Source: Smittium mucronatum (Eukaryota; Kickxellomycota; Harpellomycetes; Harpellales; Legeriomycetaceae). Taken from it: DNA of 45,872 nt. Location: positions 1 to 45,872 of the forward strand of contig LSSL01001750.1 in NCBI GenBank assembly GCA_001953115.1, written 5' to 3'. Position 1 is the stretch's first letter; each line of letters starts with the position of its first letter. Both the position numbers and the translations under genes were made by a program. The notes below the pieces were generated by a model, which made no database searches, was not told the origin of the DNA, and saw nothing but the letters and a program-made list of their open reading frames with translations. Shown here in pieces: positions 22,969-35,990 of this stretch.

Positions 22969-24866
22969 TAAATTGGATTGTTTTTTTACCGAATTGACTA
23001 ATTTATAACATTTAATCCAAAAAAAACTTAGAGCCCCTATTTGCAAAACTCATCACTATTTAGTAAATAACTAATCAAATTAAACCAATAATAAGTGGGA
23101 AATTCAAAATAAAATTCCTATATGGGAAATATTTGGCGTACCAGATGCTTTTTCCAACAAAGTCTTATAAATTAAGGTTAAAAGGTAAAAATCAATAAAT
23201 TTTTTATATTGCTACAAAGTTATGCGATATACGAGTAAAAATTTTAGAAAGCGAGAAGTATTATTTTATCCAATGTCTATAAAATTTACAAAAACAATGA
23301 CCAATAGAAATGAGAAAAAATATTGAAAATCAGGGTCCAATCTTTAAAGGCTTCATTTAGTTCAATGGTTGGATATGGATTCATAGGTCTAATTCTGAAT
23401 AAATTTTATAAGGAAAAGGGAAAAGATGCAGAATTGGAAAATTGTATTTAGTTAGTAAAGATTTTTTTAAAAAAACTCAATAAAATCCGTTTTAAAGCTA
23501 TTTTAAGTGATAAATTTTGAATTTCATATTTTAAAAACATAACATATATATTTTTTATTTATTGAAATAGAAAAAAAGCCATTAAGTAAGCGAAGTTAGC
23601 AAGTATGTCAATGTAAAATGTTAAAAAAGTCAGCTTTTTAAACTAAGAGATGATTAATTTTTATAATTGCCTTAGCTTATAAAATCAATCGCAGAAATCA
23701 TGATATTTATTTGTTTTATCAGTGTTAGTATTTAAAGATTTTTTATTTAGTCATAAAGCGATAAATTTAAAATCAAAGATATACAAATAACTTAATTATA
23801 TAAATCTCATTTAGAACTTATCAATATAATACGCAAAACGGTAATCGATAAGCAATGTATTTACTCTAAGTAAACGCCCATAAAAGAAAAAATATTCTCT
23901 AAAAATCAAGAACGTTTAGCTTAAAAACTTGAAAACATCTGTATACTGATTTTTAATATCTTGAGATTTTTCATACTGACTTATAGTCCATAATTCTGGG
24001 AATCAAAGGCCCTTCTAGTGGTGAGGTCTTCAAATATGGATGTGTTTGTTGCGATATTAAATTATTTATAAATTATACTAATTAATGGATTTTTATCTTT
24101 CATTTCACCATTTAGTCCATAACTTTTTTCAAACCAAACCAATATCACATTTCATTTAATATATAAATCTAAAGAAAAAATAAATAAAGATGATGCAGAA
24201 AAAACATATTCAAAGATGGAAGGGATGTTCTCATAATCCTTATTATACTCTATTAAGAGATTATCATTTTTGACAAAGCTAAAATGCCTCTTTCGTCAAA
24301 AAATTCAAATAAATTTTAGCAAACTGGATCAATTGATTCTTTTTTTTGAATTTTTAAGGCACTTTAGTTGTTAAATAGAAGATTATTCGTTTGAAATATA
24401 AAGTTTTATAAAAATCATTATTCTTCTTAAAAAGGTGGGAAAACAAAATAGAATCTACCGACGTAAGATTGATTTAAAGATAAATATCTTATTTATTTTA
24501 AATTCTCAATTCGAAACTAAGAAATTTAGCAGATAAGTACTGTAAAAATACCTGTATTAGTGAGCGCCGTTTTATCTGCCATAAAGAATTAATTGGATGG
24601 ATTTATATTCCATCATCTTATTAATTACAGATATTTCCTAGAAACAAAATTATCCAATTAAAATCCATTAAATTATCCAATAAAAAAATAACACGGTTTT
24701 TCTCGTATCTTGCTTAATTTTGCCAGTTATTTTATGCATGCAATTTCAAAAATTGTCGATTCTGCTTATTTTACTCGCATTTTGCTTAATTTATTAGATC
24801 TTGGCTTAAATTTATCGTCGAATAATTACCAACCATAAATTAATATTATTTAGCCATATTACTGTC
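22969..24866. other. Intergenic, nothing recognised
   Basis: AT-rich intergenic DNA. No open frame with coding texture, RNA gene or clear repeat was found between the inverted-repeat element and the MITE at 24871. Confidence 0.5.
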
Positions 24867-24870
24867 TTAA

Positions 24871-25034
24871 CCCTTACAGGAGCGATGGTACAAAAAATGG
24901 CTTCCACTTTCCGATCAATTTTATTATTGGTTTAATTTTATTTGTATACCATTGGGCTGATCATATTTTTGAACCAATTGGAATCGCAAATATACGCAAA
25001 TAGGGGCAATGCACAAATTTGGGCCCGGAAAGGG
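24871..25034. mobile_element. piggyBac-like MITE, copy P3 (reverse orientation)
   Basis: A 164-bp element flanked by TTAA at 24867-24870 and 25035-25038, reverse complement of P1 and the same length. The ends are CCCTTACAGG and CCGGAAAGGG. The intact target duplication and lack of length change suggest relatively recent movement. Confidence 0.88.
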
Positions 25035-25038
25035 TTAA

Positions 25039-26056
25039 TAACCATGTATAGCTTTCAAAATTGTGGCAGTTTTTCCTCAATTTGATTTTTCACATTTATT
25101 ATTCACTATTTTCCATATATTAAGCGAATAAAAAGCTTTCTTTTTACAAATAAAAAGTTATAAAAGGATAATAAAAGACTTATATAAGTAAAACATCCGA
25201 TATACTATAGAGAATTCCACATAACACAAATAGCGTGCCATTTTTTCACTGCCATTACTAAAAGGGATAAAAGGATGATACCATCAGATTTGAGTTATGT
25301 TAATTTTCAGCAGTATTTCATTATTTTTCAAGCTCTTTATAGTTAAAAGATTTAATCCTGCGCCGAAATAATCTCCCTTCATGCCCTATAAAAATTGGTT
25401 AATAGCTATGAAGCCTCAACAAAAAAGAAAACTTTCAAATCAATTATGCAATATTTCTATTTATTAGTCCAAGATTAATAATTAATACCCATATTTACAA
25501 AAGTGCGCTGAAAATTTTCAAAGTTAATCGCTTTGTTACATAGAGACACAGTATTATCAGCACCAATAGCATAATAAAAATAGCAAATATCATTTACTAA
25601 TAGATGTTATTGGGAGTTATTTTTTCTATTTATAGAATACAAGATAATTAGGTAATTTTATATATGTTTGCTGCATTAGTGTAAAATATTCATTCTAGAT
25701 TTTGTTAATTGGGTATAATATTATTTTGTATTGATATCAGAGGCACAATATTTTATAAGCCCGAATTTTCTGGGCTTTGCTCATGGAGCTAAATTATATA
25801 ATTGTTTTGTAAAGTTCCCAAAGCAAACATGTTATATTATTTTAGCCATTCGAATGGTAGAATTGTCTTGACTTTTTCCAAATCAATTAATAGATAACCA
25901 GAAGTAAATGCTATTGATTAGGTGGTTATTTAAATGTGTAAAAAAAATATTCCAATATAAGAGTCCTTCCTGTTTAAGTTGATAGAAATAACAAAGTTTG
26001 AATAAATTCATTTCAAAAATTACGACAGCATTTCTATCAATTAATGGGGAATTGAT
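25039..26056. other. Upstream region of the transporter gene
   Basis: About 1 kb without a gene. It presumably holds the promoter of the transporter; I cannot point to a specific element. Confidence 0.4.
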
Positions 26057-28299
26057 ATGTTGGAGAGTTCAAAGGATAAATACAAACTTTTTGGAGATTT
26101 TGACGAACAAAGTTTGAAATTAAACAGCTCCTTTCTCAGAAAATCAAAAGCTAGAGGCGATAACTCGGAGTACTACACAGGTATTGTTAATTAGTTTATC
26201 CCCAAAAAAATATGGGTTAAAAGTTTATATTCACCTTGATTTCGAGTTATATGGATTTCTGTGATGTATCATATGACCCCCAGATGATTGAAGTTTATTT
26301 TAACATTTATTTTTATTTTCTCTTATGTAGGGATGCCCTCAAATAATAAAGGTCGGGGCTCGGGAGAAATGAGTAGGGAAGTCATTCATAATGATGATTA
26401 CGACGTGCTTGAACAAAGCTTCAGTCTACTTTCTGAAGAGACAATAGATCCAAGTTCTATAGACGATACCCTTCCAAGCATACATAAAAAGGCTGATATT
26501 GAAAATTTACATCAAACCTTAGCTAATGATATGGAAATCAATCAAAAAAAAGTTGCAAAGCTAAATCAATCACTTGTCCCCGGAAAATCATATTATTCTG
26601 ATGATGGAGCTAGCAACATGATCAGATTGCAAAAATCCAAGCGACTTTCTAAGCTTAAAGAGGTAGATACCGATGGTCGCAGTGCTGATGTCAGCCACTT
26701 GCATAATAGAATTATTGAAGAAGATGCTAGGATTTCTGAGGAAAGTGAAGATTTCACTGCAGTGAACGATTTCTATTTTAATGACGGATCTCTACATTCA
26801 AAGTTAGACGCCAGGACAGTTCCTTTTGGAATGGCTTTACTTCTCTATGTGTAAAATTTCGATCTTTGATTAAATCAGTATTAAATCATTGTAATACTAA
26901 ATTTTAATGTATTTTAGATGCGTGACCGTTAATGTGGGGGCTCTCCAAATACCATTCGCATTCACTGCAGGGGGATGGATGACAATTATTTTTATGGTAG
27001 TGTGTTTCTTCGCCTCAGTCGTTACTGGAATAATGTCTTACCAATGTTTACAGTTTAATCAGTAAGTATTGAATTGAATTGGATTTCATTTTCAATATTA
27101 CATATTTAAAATATTGTGCTTTAATTTATTTTTTTATAAAAATAGAGGCGCTTACAAGAGAAGTTTCCACCACATAGCGCAGTTTGCATTTGGTCACAGA
27201 GGGTATACCACCTCTTTAGTAATGAGCAATATTAACATCATGGCGTCATGTATTGTTATGCTTTCAGTAATTGGGAGCATATTTGGGTCTTTGTTCGATT
27301 CGAGAAAAGGGAGAGTTGATACTAGAGTGTGGATGGTCGTTTTTTCGGTTTTAATTTTAATAATGTTCTTGGTACTAAGGAGATTCTATTCCTTTGCCAG
27401 AGCTGGAATGGTTGGGGGAATTGTAGCCATAATTATGCTAATAATGTATATATCTATGGGATTCTACATATTTGAAAAGTATGATGTCTTTTCATCGGCT
27501 GAAGGTTATTACAATGAGGAAACGGTGGAGCTCGGCGAAAATAATCTTGTTAAGGTGAAGCATTCATTTGCCTCTATATATTTCCCTGTTTCATTTGCTT
27601 TTAGCGGATATGCTTTTGGTGGCTCCCCCATGCACACAATAATCCAACAAAATATGAAAAAGCCTAAAAGTTGGCCCATTGTTCTGGTATTGGGTTCTTT
27701 CATCGCATTGATTTTATTCTCTCTTTTTGGAGCTTCAATATATTATACCATGGGAGATATTTCTTCGATTGCGGTTATACCATTCCAACTTCCACTGAGT
27801 AAGACATTAATTTTAAAACTACAAAAGATTCTTGAATTAAACCCTTTTTTTTGAAAAAAAAATAGATAGACTCTCTGACACCACATACGTGCTTACTATA
27901 ATTCATTCAACAATACTGATTCCTATTTACTTTTACACTATATCATACGATTGGGAATCTAGCCTCCATTTGAACAAATCTAGTTTATATCGATCACAGA
28001 GAGCAGTTAGAATAATCCGTGTTGCGCTGAGATCTTTACTCTGGTTTTTTATGCTTCTTCTAGTGTGTGTGATTCCAAAGTCCTATGCTCTATTCAACGT
28101 TTTAGCAATTTTTTCAGCTGGCTTCGTGTATTACATCATTCCAGCAGCATGTTATTTACGGATTAACAGCTGGAAATCTTGTAGCATATTTGAGAAGGTG
28201 GGCACCGTTGTTGTTCTCTTTGTTGGGATTTGCGTTTCCACCTTTGGGACTGCCGGGGCGATGTTTTATCTCATAATGGGCACCCAGGTTAAATACTAA
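26057..28299 (+). CDS. Amino acid transporter, AAAP/AVT family, five exons
   Basis: Splicing 26057-26180, 26331-26850, 26918-27061, 27146-27798 and 27866-28299 gives one frame of 624 residues. All introns are GT-AG (150, 67, 84 and 67 bp); the second has TACTAA 17 bp before its acceptor. Residues 1 to about 200 are hydrophilic and acidic, as in fungal vacuolar AVT3/AVT4-type transporters. About eleven membrane segments follow. Family features are GALQIPFAFTAGGW across the exon 2/3 region (family GxGxLxLPxAFxxxGW) and FSGYAFGGSPMHTIIQQNMK in exon 4 (family pattern with small residues and a Pro before Met-Lys). The likely role is export or import of neutral amino acids across the vacuolar membrane. 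The substrate cannot be read from sequence. The first ATG is chosen because it opens the exon 1 frame; it has no better in-frame alternative. Confidence 0.9.
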
Positions 28300-31200
28300 A
28301 ATCCCATTCTCCCAGTTTCTGAGAATGGTAGTTTTATATTGCCCTTTTTTTCCGATTTGTATCATCAACCTTTTCATATTGTTTACTCTTCAGCTATTTT
28401 TTCGATATTTTTAAAAATAAATATTATTCTATAAGAGTCACTTTTAAATTTTGGATATTGATTCTAAATTTAAACAAAAAAGTTATTATAGCAAAAAAAT
28501 TTAGTTGTAAAACTATGCTACTGCTTGGTTCGAGTGAAACAATTGATATCTTATATTCTAAAAGATAACTTAATATCCATAAAGGATATATTACTTTTCT
28601 GATATTTTGGATTATAGTTTATTTATCAGTTTTCTTTATTAATAAAGAAGAAAATTCAATTTAATCATTAAACACTAAAATCGCAATAAATATACTAGTT
28701 TTCTGAAATCCTGGCAATAAATATCCAATATCATTATAAATGGATTATTTCTACCCCCGATTGTGATCATTTTTGTTTTTTTAGGGATGAGCTATAATTT
28801 AGTAATATAGTTGATAGAAGAAATAAAATATTTTATAGCTTAATGATATTATGAGTATAAATGGTGATATTTTAAATGCCTATTTATTGTACCTTTAATT
28901 GTAATAATTCTAAAATGAAAAAAAATGATTATTTAAAATTTTTTATCTCTACAGATATTGATGCAGACATAAAAGAAAATATTAAGCTGAAATTTTTGTA
29001 ATAAAAAAGGCTCAAAAGTATAAATAAACTCCCATTTTCACCATGAATCTACACCACTAAAAAGAAATCTTATACCAAAAATGAAAAAATTATTTTTTTA
29101 AATATAGAATAGAGTTATAATTCCATGGGATTTCTAAAAAAAACTAAACTCTCGTAAATATTTTCTTCTAAGAAATAATATCAAAAGCGTCTTAAATTGC
29201 AGACTCATTTCCTTTCTATTTGAAAAAAAAAACGAAAAAAAACTAACGAATTTATCCTTTATATTGTTATAATGACCTTTTAATATTATAGATTATTGGG
29301 TATATTATCCCCTTTCTTTTTTAAAGAACATAAAGCTGAGATTTTTTGAAATTTTTTTCATCAAGAAAAAGTAAATTCAACATATAACATATTTTAAAGC
29401 GAAATCACAAAATATGATTATATTCCACTTATTAAAATAAAGGTTATAGTATTTTATTCTCTTGTATTGAAATATAAATTCAACACTTACTTTCCATATT
29501 TTATATTTTAATGTTTAATGTTTGTAGATAATAATTATTGAGTTAATGAATCATATTATAGGCTAGAATTATCTAAATGCATGTATTAATGTATATATAT
29601 ATCAAAAATATTATATTTGATTTTATTAAAAAAAATGGAATGAGTTATATTGTTTGTTAAGTATAAGGTAGATAAGTTATGTATTATTTTTGAGGCATTA
29701 AAATTATCATGATGTGAAATAACTTCGTTTTTTCATCGTTCAGCTATACTATGCATGTTTTTTTTATATCTTCGCTTTTATAGATCGGGGGGTTTTTTAC
29801 GCAAAATTTTGCCTACTGAAAGTAACAATTTTATTTTAATAAATATAAAAGAAGGGTATTCTTTCATTTTTTGGATTTTTTTTATAAATTTGATAGATTA
29901 TTTTCTGATATTGGTAAAACCAGTTTAAGAAAAGTATCATCTTTTAATATTAATTATTTTATAAGAAAAAACTTTTTATTAAAACCAAAAACATCGAGCA
30001 AGGTAAAACTTCATTTAAAAAGCTGTATATTTATTAACTCTAATAATCTTTTTCCTGTTTATATATTTTAATAAAAGCTATTAACTATAAACCCTTTTCA
30101 CATTTGATATAGATTGAAGAGGTTTTATATGTAAATATCAGAATAAGCTTACAATATATATTCATGTTTCCTTCAACTTTTTTAAAAAAAATCTTATGTG
30201 AAAATAATGCAAAAAAATTAAATAAGTTATTCATCAAAAAATAATGGTTTGAATATGATAGATGATATACTATTTTGTAAAGGAATAATTTCAAAAAAAT
30301 AAACCTCGATAGAACTTATGTTTTAGTTATGATTTTTGCAGATACCAATAACTAAAAAAATTTCTCGTATTTTAAAAATAAGCTGAAATATATTTTTTAC
30401 ACCAAAGATTATATTAAGTTTTTTGTTTTACCCATACAAAGAATCAGAATAATTTCACTATTCTTTTAGAATTGTGGAGAAAAAGTCGAGCTTATATAAT
30501 CATTATATCCGATATCGAAAAATTGAACATTTGGGCTTTTGATTTTTGAGTTCATACTTTCTTTATTTTTCATAATCGATTTATTTATATTATATTATTC
30601 AAAAATATATATTCTTTCTCCTCAGTTAAAATAAATGTCTTTTCTACAACATATATATTTTCATGCCAGATTCATATGATATTTTCAGATTTTTTTACAA
30701 GAAGGTAAAACTGAATCAAATTTCAGAAAAATTTTCAATTCTAAAGTTTTTTTTCGGAAATTTAGTTTGATATCAAAGATATTTACCTCTTTTTTTTCTT
30801 AAATTTTCTATCTTTGGAGTAAAAAAATACCCTTTATTTAAATTACGACTATAGAGGATTTCATATGGGAATTTTAACAGAAAGAAATAACAATTAATTA
30901 TCCATTTCATCAAGTTCCAGCTATTTTCGAAAATTATCATCTTGAAGAGTTATGCAAAAAAGCAACTTAGAAAAGGACAAAAGGAAAAAAATCACATTAA
31001 AAAGTCTCTTTTCCATAAGAAGATTTTATTTTCAATTTAATGAAAACTAATAATATGGGAAATTTCTGGTTTTTATAAAAAACCGCCACCCTGCTCAGTT
31101 TCGGTGAACCGAATACCAACTGTTTATCATTTCAACAGATCGAAAAAATCATTTCATGTCATAAGAGTACCTATATTCGCTTAAAATATGTAAAAGCCAT

Positions 31201-31416
31201 AAAGTAAAATATTTTTTGGAGGGACAAGCTTTCGGTTGTTTTTTTTTAAAAAAAAACCCCTCCCCCAAGTACCTTTCGATATCCTCTTGAGTTTTTAAAA
31301 GCAAATTTGAAAAAAAAAAAATTCATTGAAAAATACTTAAATTTTTTTCCATCTAAAATTATCATATTTTTCTCATTAATTACAAGTGCTCAAATCTCAG
31401 GCCTTTTTTTTAGAAG
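28300..31416. other. AT-rich desert
   Basis: After the transporter stop the DNA quickly becomes extremely AT-rich, with only chance Lys/Asn/Ile/Phe frames. A T9A9 palindrome with flanking GGTT and ACCCC is near 31236-31262. No gene is seen. Confidence 0.6.
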
Positions 31417-32021
31417 ATTAACAAGAAGTAAANNNNNNNNNNNNNNNNNNNNNNNNNNNNNNNNNNNNNNNNNNNNNNNNNNNNNNNNNNNNNNNNNNNN
31501 NNNNNNNNNNNNNNNNNNNNNNNNNNNNNNNNNNNNNNNNNNNNNNNNNNNNNNNNNNNNNNNNNNNNNNNNNNNNNNNNNNNNNNNNNNNNNNNNNNNN
31601 NNNNNNNNNNNNNNNNNNNNNNNNNNNNNNNNNNNNNNNNNNNNNNNNNNNNNNNNNNNNNNNNNNNNNNNNNNNNNNNNNNNNNNNNNNNNNNNNNNNN
31701 NNNNNNNNNNNNNNNNNNNNNNNNNNNNNNNNNNNNNNNNNNNNNNNNNNNNNNNNNNNNNNNNNNNNNNNNNNNNNNNNNNNNNNNNNNNNNNNNNNNN
31801 NNNNNNNNNNNNNNNNNNNNNNNNNNNNNNNNNNNNNNNNNNNNNNNNNNNNNNNNNNNNNNNNNNNNNNNNNNNNNNNNNNNNNNNNNNNNNNNNNNNN
31901 NNNNNNNNNNNNNNNNNNNNNNNNNNNNNNNNNNNNNNNNNNTAGTTATTATAACTGTTTATTAACTTCAAAATAAATTTCCCGTAAAAAAAAAAAAAAA
32001 AAAAAATTATCAAGAAGTAAA
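31417..32021 (+). mobile_element. Poly-A retroposon insertion, mostly hidden by N gap
   Basis: ATTAACAAGAAGTAAA at 31417-31432 ends exactly at the N gap. ATTATCAAGAAGTAAA at 32006-32021 follows a run of 21 A (31986-32006). The two 16-mers match at 15 positions, as expected for a target-site duplication made by target-primed reverse transcription. About 43 bp of the insert's 3' end is visible (31943-31985); the rest lies in the gap. The visible end does not match LINE A or B, so the family is unknown. It could be a LINE, a SINE or a processed transcript. Confidence 0.7.
31433..31942. other. Assembly gap, 510 N
   Basis: A run of 510 N inside the presumed retroposon. Its right edge is about 43 bp before a poly-A tract. 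The true length is unknown. Confidence 0.95.
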
Positions 32022-33312
32022 GGTTTTTCTAGTGATTTTTTTTATTCCTTTCCAAGGGTTGGGATTGATAAATCAGAAGTTTTGGATTTTTTAGATGCCA
32101 ATAATACATATCTTTAATTTTGTGTCCAATTACTCATGTTCAAACTATAGCCTAAAGCTTTTTAATTTTTTGAAATATTATTCATTTTATACAATTATTT
32201 TCGGTCAATATATTACGGTTCGGACTTCAAATTAGGCATCATTGGTATTAGTTTATTAGTAAATATGAGATTCACTATTTACTATTCTTCGACAAGCCAT
32301 TAGAAACTGTGATTTTTATCCCGATGAAAATTTGTGACGTGTAGCGAAATTTGCGGACTGTTCCGAATAAGCATTATATTTTTTTTCCTTCGGCGCTTTC
32401 ATCCCTTTAAATCCATTTAATCTGGATATATCAACAACATCTCACAACTCTATGCCTAAAGATAAGAAGATTCTGTTCCAGTTTTTGGCATATATTAAAT
32501 AACAAATTATCTCCCTTGATTCTCTAAATATTTAACAAACTATTTAACTCTTTGGAATACTTAGCATCATAGATTAAATTTTCATTTTTACGTTATTTTT
32601 TTATGTATCTTATAAAAATAAATTCCACTAATTATAAATAATCAAAAATATGAGTCTTAATATGGTGTTTAAACTAATCAAACTACTTGCGTATGCATGA
32701 GAGCCCATATTAAAGCCCAGCCTTGAAAAAAAGCTGTGGGTTTTGACTGTATGAATAATAAATCTCATATTGTGTTTGGCTAGATTTATTTATTTTAATA
32801 CTTTGCACATCTAACTATTATCCCACTTAAAGTTAGGATATTTAAAAAAATCGTTTTAAGTTCTACTAAAAATTTAACTTCAGCTCAAGCTATTTTGTTC
32901 AATCGGCAAAGAATCCTTTGAATGGAAATCGACTTATTATAGCAATTAAAAATTATCTGCAATATTGGAGCCAAAAGAGTTGGAATGAGAAATAAATATG
33001 GAAATACCTTCTTGGAAGGTTTTGTAATCATTAAATTTTTTTCCATAATATTGTATGCTTTCGTTATCTAAATATGAAATTTTATTTTATAAAGAATATT
33101 ACAAGTCTCCGGGTAGCGAATATAGATTCTCATATACATTGGCTAATAAGAGGTTGATTCTGAAAAGAGCCAATTAGTCGTTTGTGAAAATGTTTGCTAA
33201 ATTGGTTACAAAAAAAAATAGTCTAGCAATATGATGGTTAAATATGATGAGAACACAGGCCCTAAATCAAATAAATATAGGGATTATGGATCAAAGATAT
33301 CCGGAATGAATA
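32022..33312. other. Intergenic downstream of CDC24
   Basis: AT-rich spacer with slightly higher GC than the deserts. Near 32715-32750 a short imperfect hairpin can form (AAAGCCCAGC with GCTGTGGGTTT). Nothing else was recognised. Confidence 0.4.
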
Positions 33313-35990
33313 TCAGTGCATTGTGATAAATAGATTCAAAGTCTTCATTCCAGCACCACCAACCATATCTGTCCGTTTACTGGTAGATGGGGAAACTGCT
33401 GATTCAAATGCTATTAGTAGGTCATCTTGACCTGAAACCAAAATAAGATCACCGTCTTCGTCTCTGTATCTTATTTTGATTCCAAGGTTAGAATTGGATG
33501 AGTTATTTCCATCAGAAGTTAACATCAAATCAGGGGCTGCGCAGAGTTTAATTTTTTTTTCCACCTTACTTCGTAAATCCTTAAATGGGATATCGGGTTT
33601 TACCACTAAGACATAAATATCGTCGCCGAAATGAACCTTAATCTTGCAAGGCTTATTTGATACCACTGTGCTTGTTGGGTCCGTTGAAATTGAATTATGA
33701 CCGGCAACGTTTGAATTTGGGGAGTTTTCTAATGGGTTTTGAGATCCCGGGGATAGAGATGGGGAAATATGCGAATTAGAATACCCATTAGAAGATCCTC
33801 CCAATGAAAGTTTTGAGAAGTCTTGAGTTGACATCACTGCTGATAAAGGTTGTGAGGGGGAGTCTGAATTCTGATCTGAATAAATATCGGAGTTATTTGT
33901 TCTACTCTCTATTTAAAAAATAAATAAATAAATAAACGAATTAGAATAATATTCAAATTGTTAGTAATATATAGTATTTACTTGAACCGAAAGAATTTAT
34001 CGTTTTATGTTTGGAAAAATCGTTGAAGCTATTGGATTTAGGTAAGTGTAGATATACACCCTCGGACTGCCTATTGAGTAACCCATTTGAGGCATCTGGC
34101 CAAAAGAGATAAAAAGTAAGATGTTAGCCAAAAAAATGTAAATTTTGTAAACAGAACTTACTCAAATTTTTTGAATCGTCGTCTGATTTGTAATCATCAA
34201 GGTGTCCGAATGAACTTTTATTGTGCATAGGATCATCTTGTTCTTTGTTAGAAAGAATCTCTGGACTGCTTTGTTTGAGGTGTTTATCTACAGCCGTGGC
34301 TATGAGTTTCTCCATAGTGTTTTTCCACAAATTTAGCTGTTCATCACTCTTACATCGTAGTTTAAAGTTTTCCATAAAGTTATCTTTCCAAAAAACTGTG
34401 AGAACAGGAACATTTAGTTTGCTTGTATTGAGGATTTTGTAAATGGAATATAAGAATATGCGACCAATAAGTTTTAAACTTCCATTTCCAGGACCTGCCT
34501 GTAAAGAATTACTCGAAGAGCTTTGATTGCTTCCCTGTTTTGATTTACGATTATTCTGGTCATTAACCTCTCTGCAGCAGATCAATATATTATCAAACAG
34601 ATAAACCTGCAATTCCCTAGTAGTATCATCAGACGACATTATAAAGGTATCATTAAGATAAAGTTCTCCAAAGGAAGATGCGGAATATCCTTTCCAATCT
34701 TGTATTCGATCAATAAGATTCCTAACAATATCCATATTTCCCTCTCTTCTCCTCGCCTCGTTCACTTTATCAGTAACCCTAGTGGCCACTGAGTAACCGA
34801 GTTCCAAATCTGATTTAGCTGGCGAATCCTCCTCACTTAATTTAAGCATTTCTCTCAAAATTAAAGGATATTTACATATGCGTTGGATGGGTTTGATTAG
34901 CATTGAAGGAAGTTCGTAGTTAGGTTCGATGATATGACTTAAGCGAGACAAAGCCGGGGCCTGAGAGATTGTCAATTTAGAAGCACGATCATAATTGGCA
35001 CAATAAGGCTCATATACCGAAAAACCTTCTTCCATACTAGAAAATAATGCACCGAATCGTTGATCAATTGGCGGAGATAAAGCATTGGCTTCTACCCCTA
35101 TTATGAACCTTCTTTGAAAATCAACCATGTTGTTTAGATTAGCGAATATGAATCTTAAAGTATCATTTGATACAATACTCTTTGATTTAAGTTCTTGCAT
35201 ATATGCCTATATACGAACAAATATATTAGAATCGAAATAGAATAATAATAAGTTGGGTTAAATATTTTTGTTGCTTTACTTGTAAGGTCTCCAAATCCTG
35301 CACATACTTCCTTTCAGTGTCTAAGAACTCCCTAACGATCCTTTCTTTATTGTCGGTAGGGTCTTTCAATTGGGTATCCATAAAATATGTGGAAGGCAAA
35401 GGGTTGACATTACTTTCGCCCAACAAACCCTTTGCTTCAATATTGGAAACGATAATCTCCACAGTTTTCAGAACCTTGATTATCAATAATATGTTTTAAT
35501 AAGAAAAATTTGATAATTTTTTAATTTAAATTATTACCTTAACAAAAGAATTGGTGTCATCTTTAAAAAGATCAGTTATTGTAAATAAATCATTTGGATC
35601 TACTAGCTTTTTGTCTTTACAAGCTTTCAAAAAGGTGTATACAAGTTTTTTAATAACATTCAAACCGCCATCCACCTGCTTTTCAGTTGGAATGGGCTCA
35701 TCGGGGTATAAACAATTATATAAAACACACAGAGACACGCCTTTTTGAAGGATCTCCCAAACCAATTGCATCGGATCTCTATATAACTCAGTTCTGCTTT
35801 TTTCGTTTTGGCGACTTTTAATAAGAAGATTTTCAAAGTAGATTTCAAAGCCATCGATACAAGCAAGCTTATCAAGCAAATCTAAACTCTTTTGGTATAT
35901 GGAGGCAGCAGGAGCAGGACGATTAAGTAATGTATTACTAGAATCAATCCTCTCTATCCCGTTGCTTTCTTTACTCCCTAAAGTACTCAT
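33313..35990 (-). CDS. CDC24: Cdc24-type Rho guanine nucleotide exchange factor, five exons
   Basis: Exons 35990-35538, 35474-35280, 35206-34162, 34095-33982 and 33908-33313 join in frame to 800 residues (yeast Cdc24 is about 850). Introns are 63, 73, 66 and 73 bp, GT-AG, with branch-like TTACTAAC in the fourth. Domains in order: Cdc24-type calponin-homology domain (about 30-160); DH domain (about 190-378) with TERKYVQDLETLQ and, at 315-338, LPSMLIKPIQRICKYPLILR; PH domain (about 396-518) ending in LRCKSDEQLNLWKNTMEKLI; a Ser/Asn-rich linker (about 520-688); and PB1 (about 689-776) with the basic KIKVHF start and acidic OPCA motif RYRDEDGDLILVSGQDDL. The protein activates Cdc42 to set polarity; PB1 normally binds the scaffold Bem1. 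This architecture is fungal. The stop is TGA, showing TGA is not reassigned here. Confidence 0.96.

Noticed and set aside
28529..28545. tRNA B-box-like GGTTCGAG
   Set aside because: No A box, acceptor stem or anticodon arm can be formed around it. No tRNA, rRNA or CRISPR array was found in the window.
31307..32013. Open frames of more than 200 codons on both strands
   Set aside because: They exist only because the N gap has no stop codons; the real sequence on either side is short and AT-rich.
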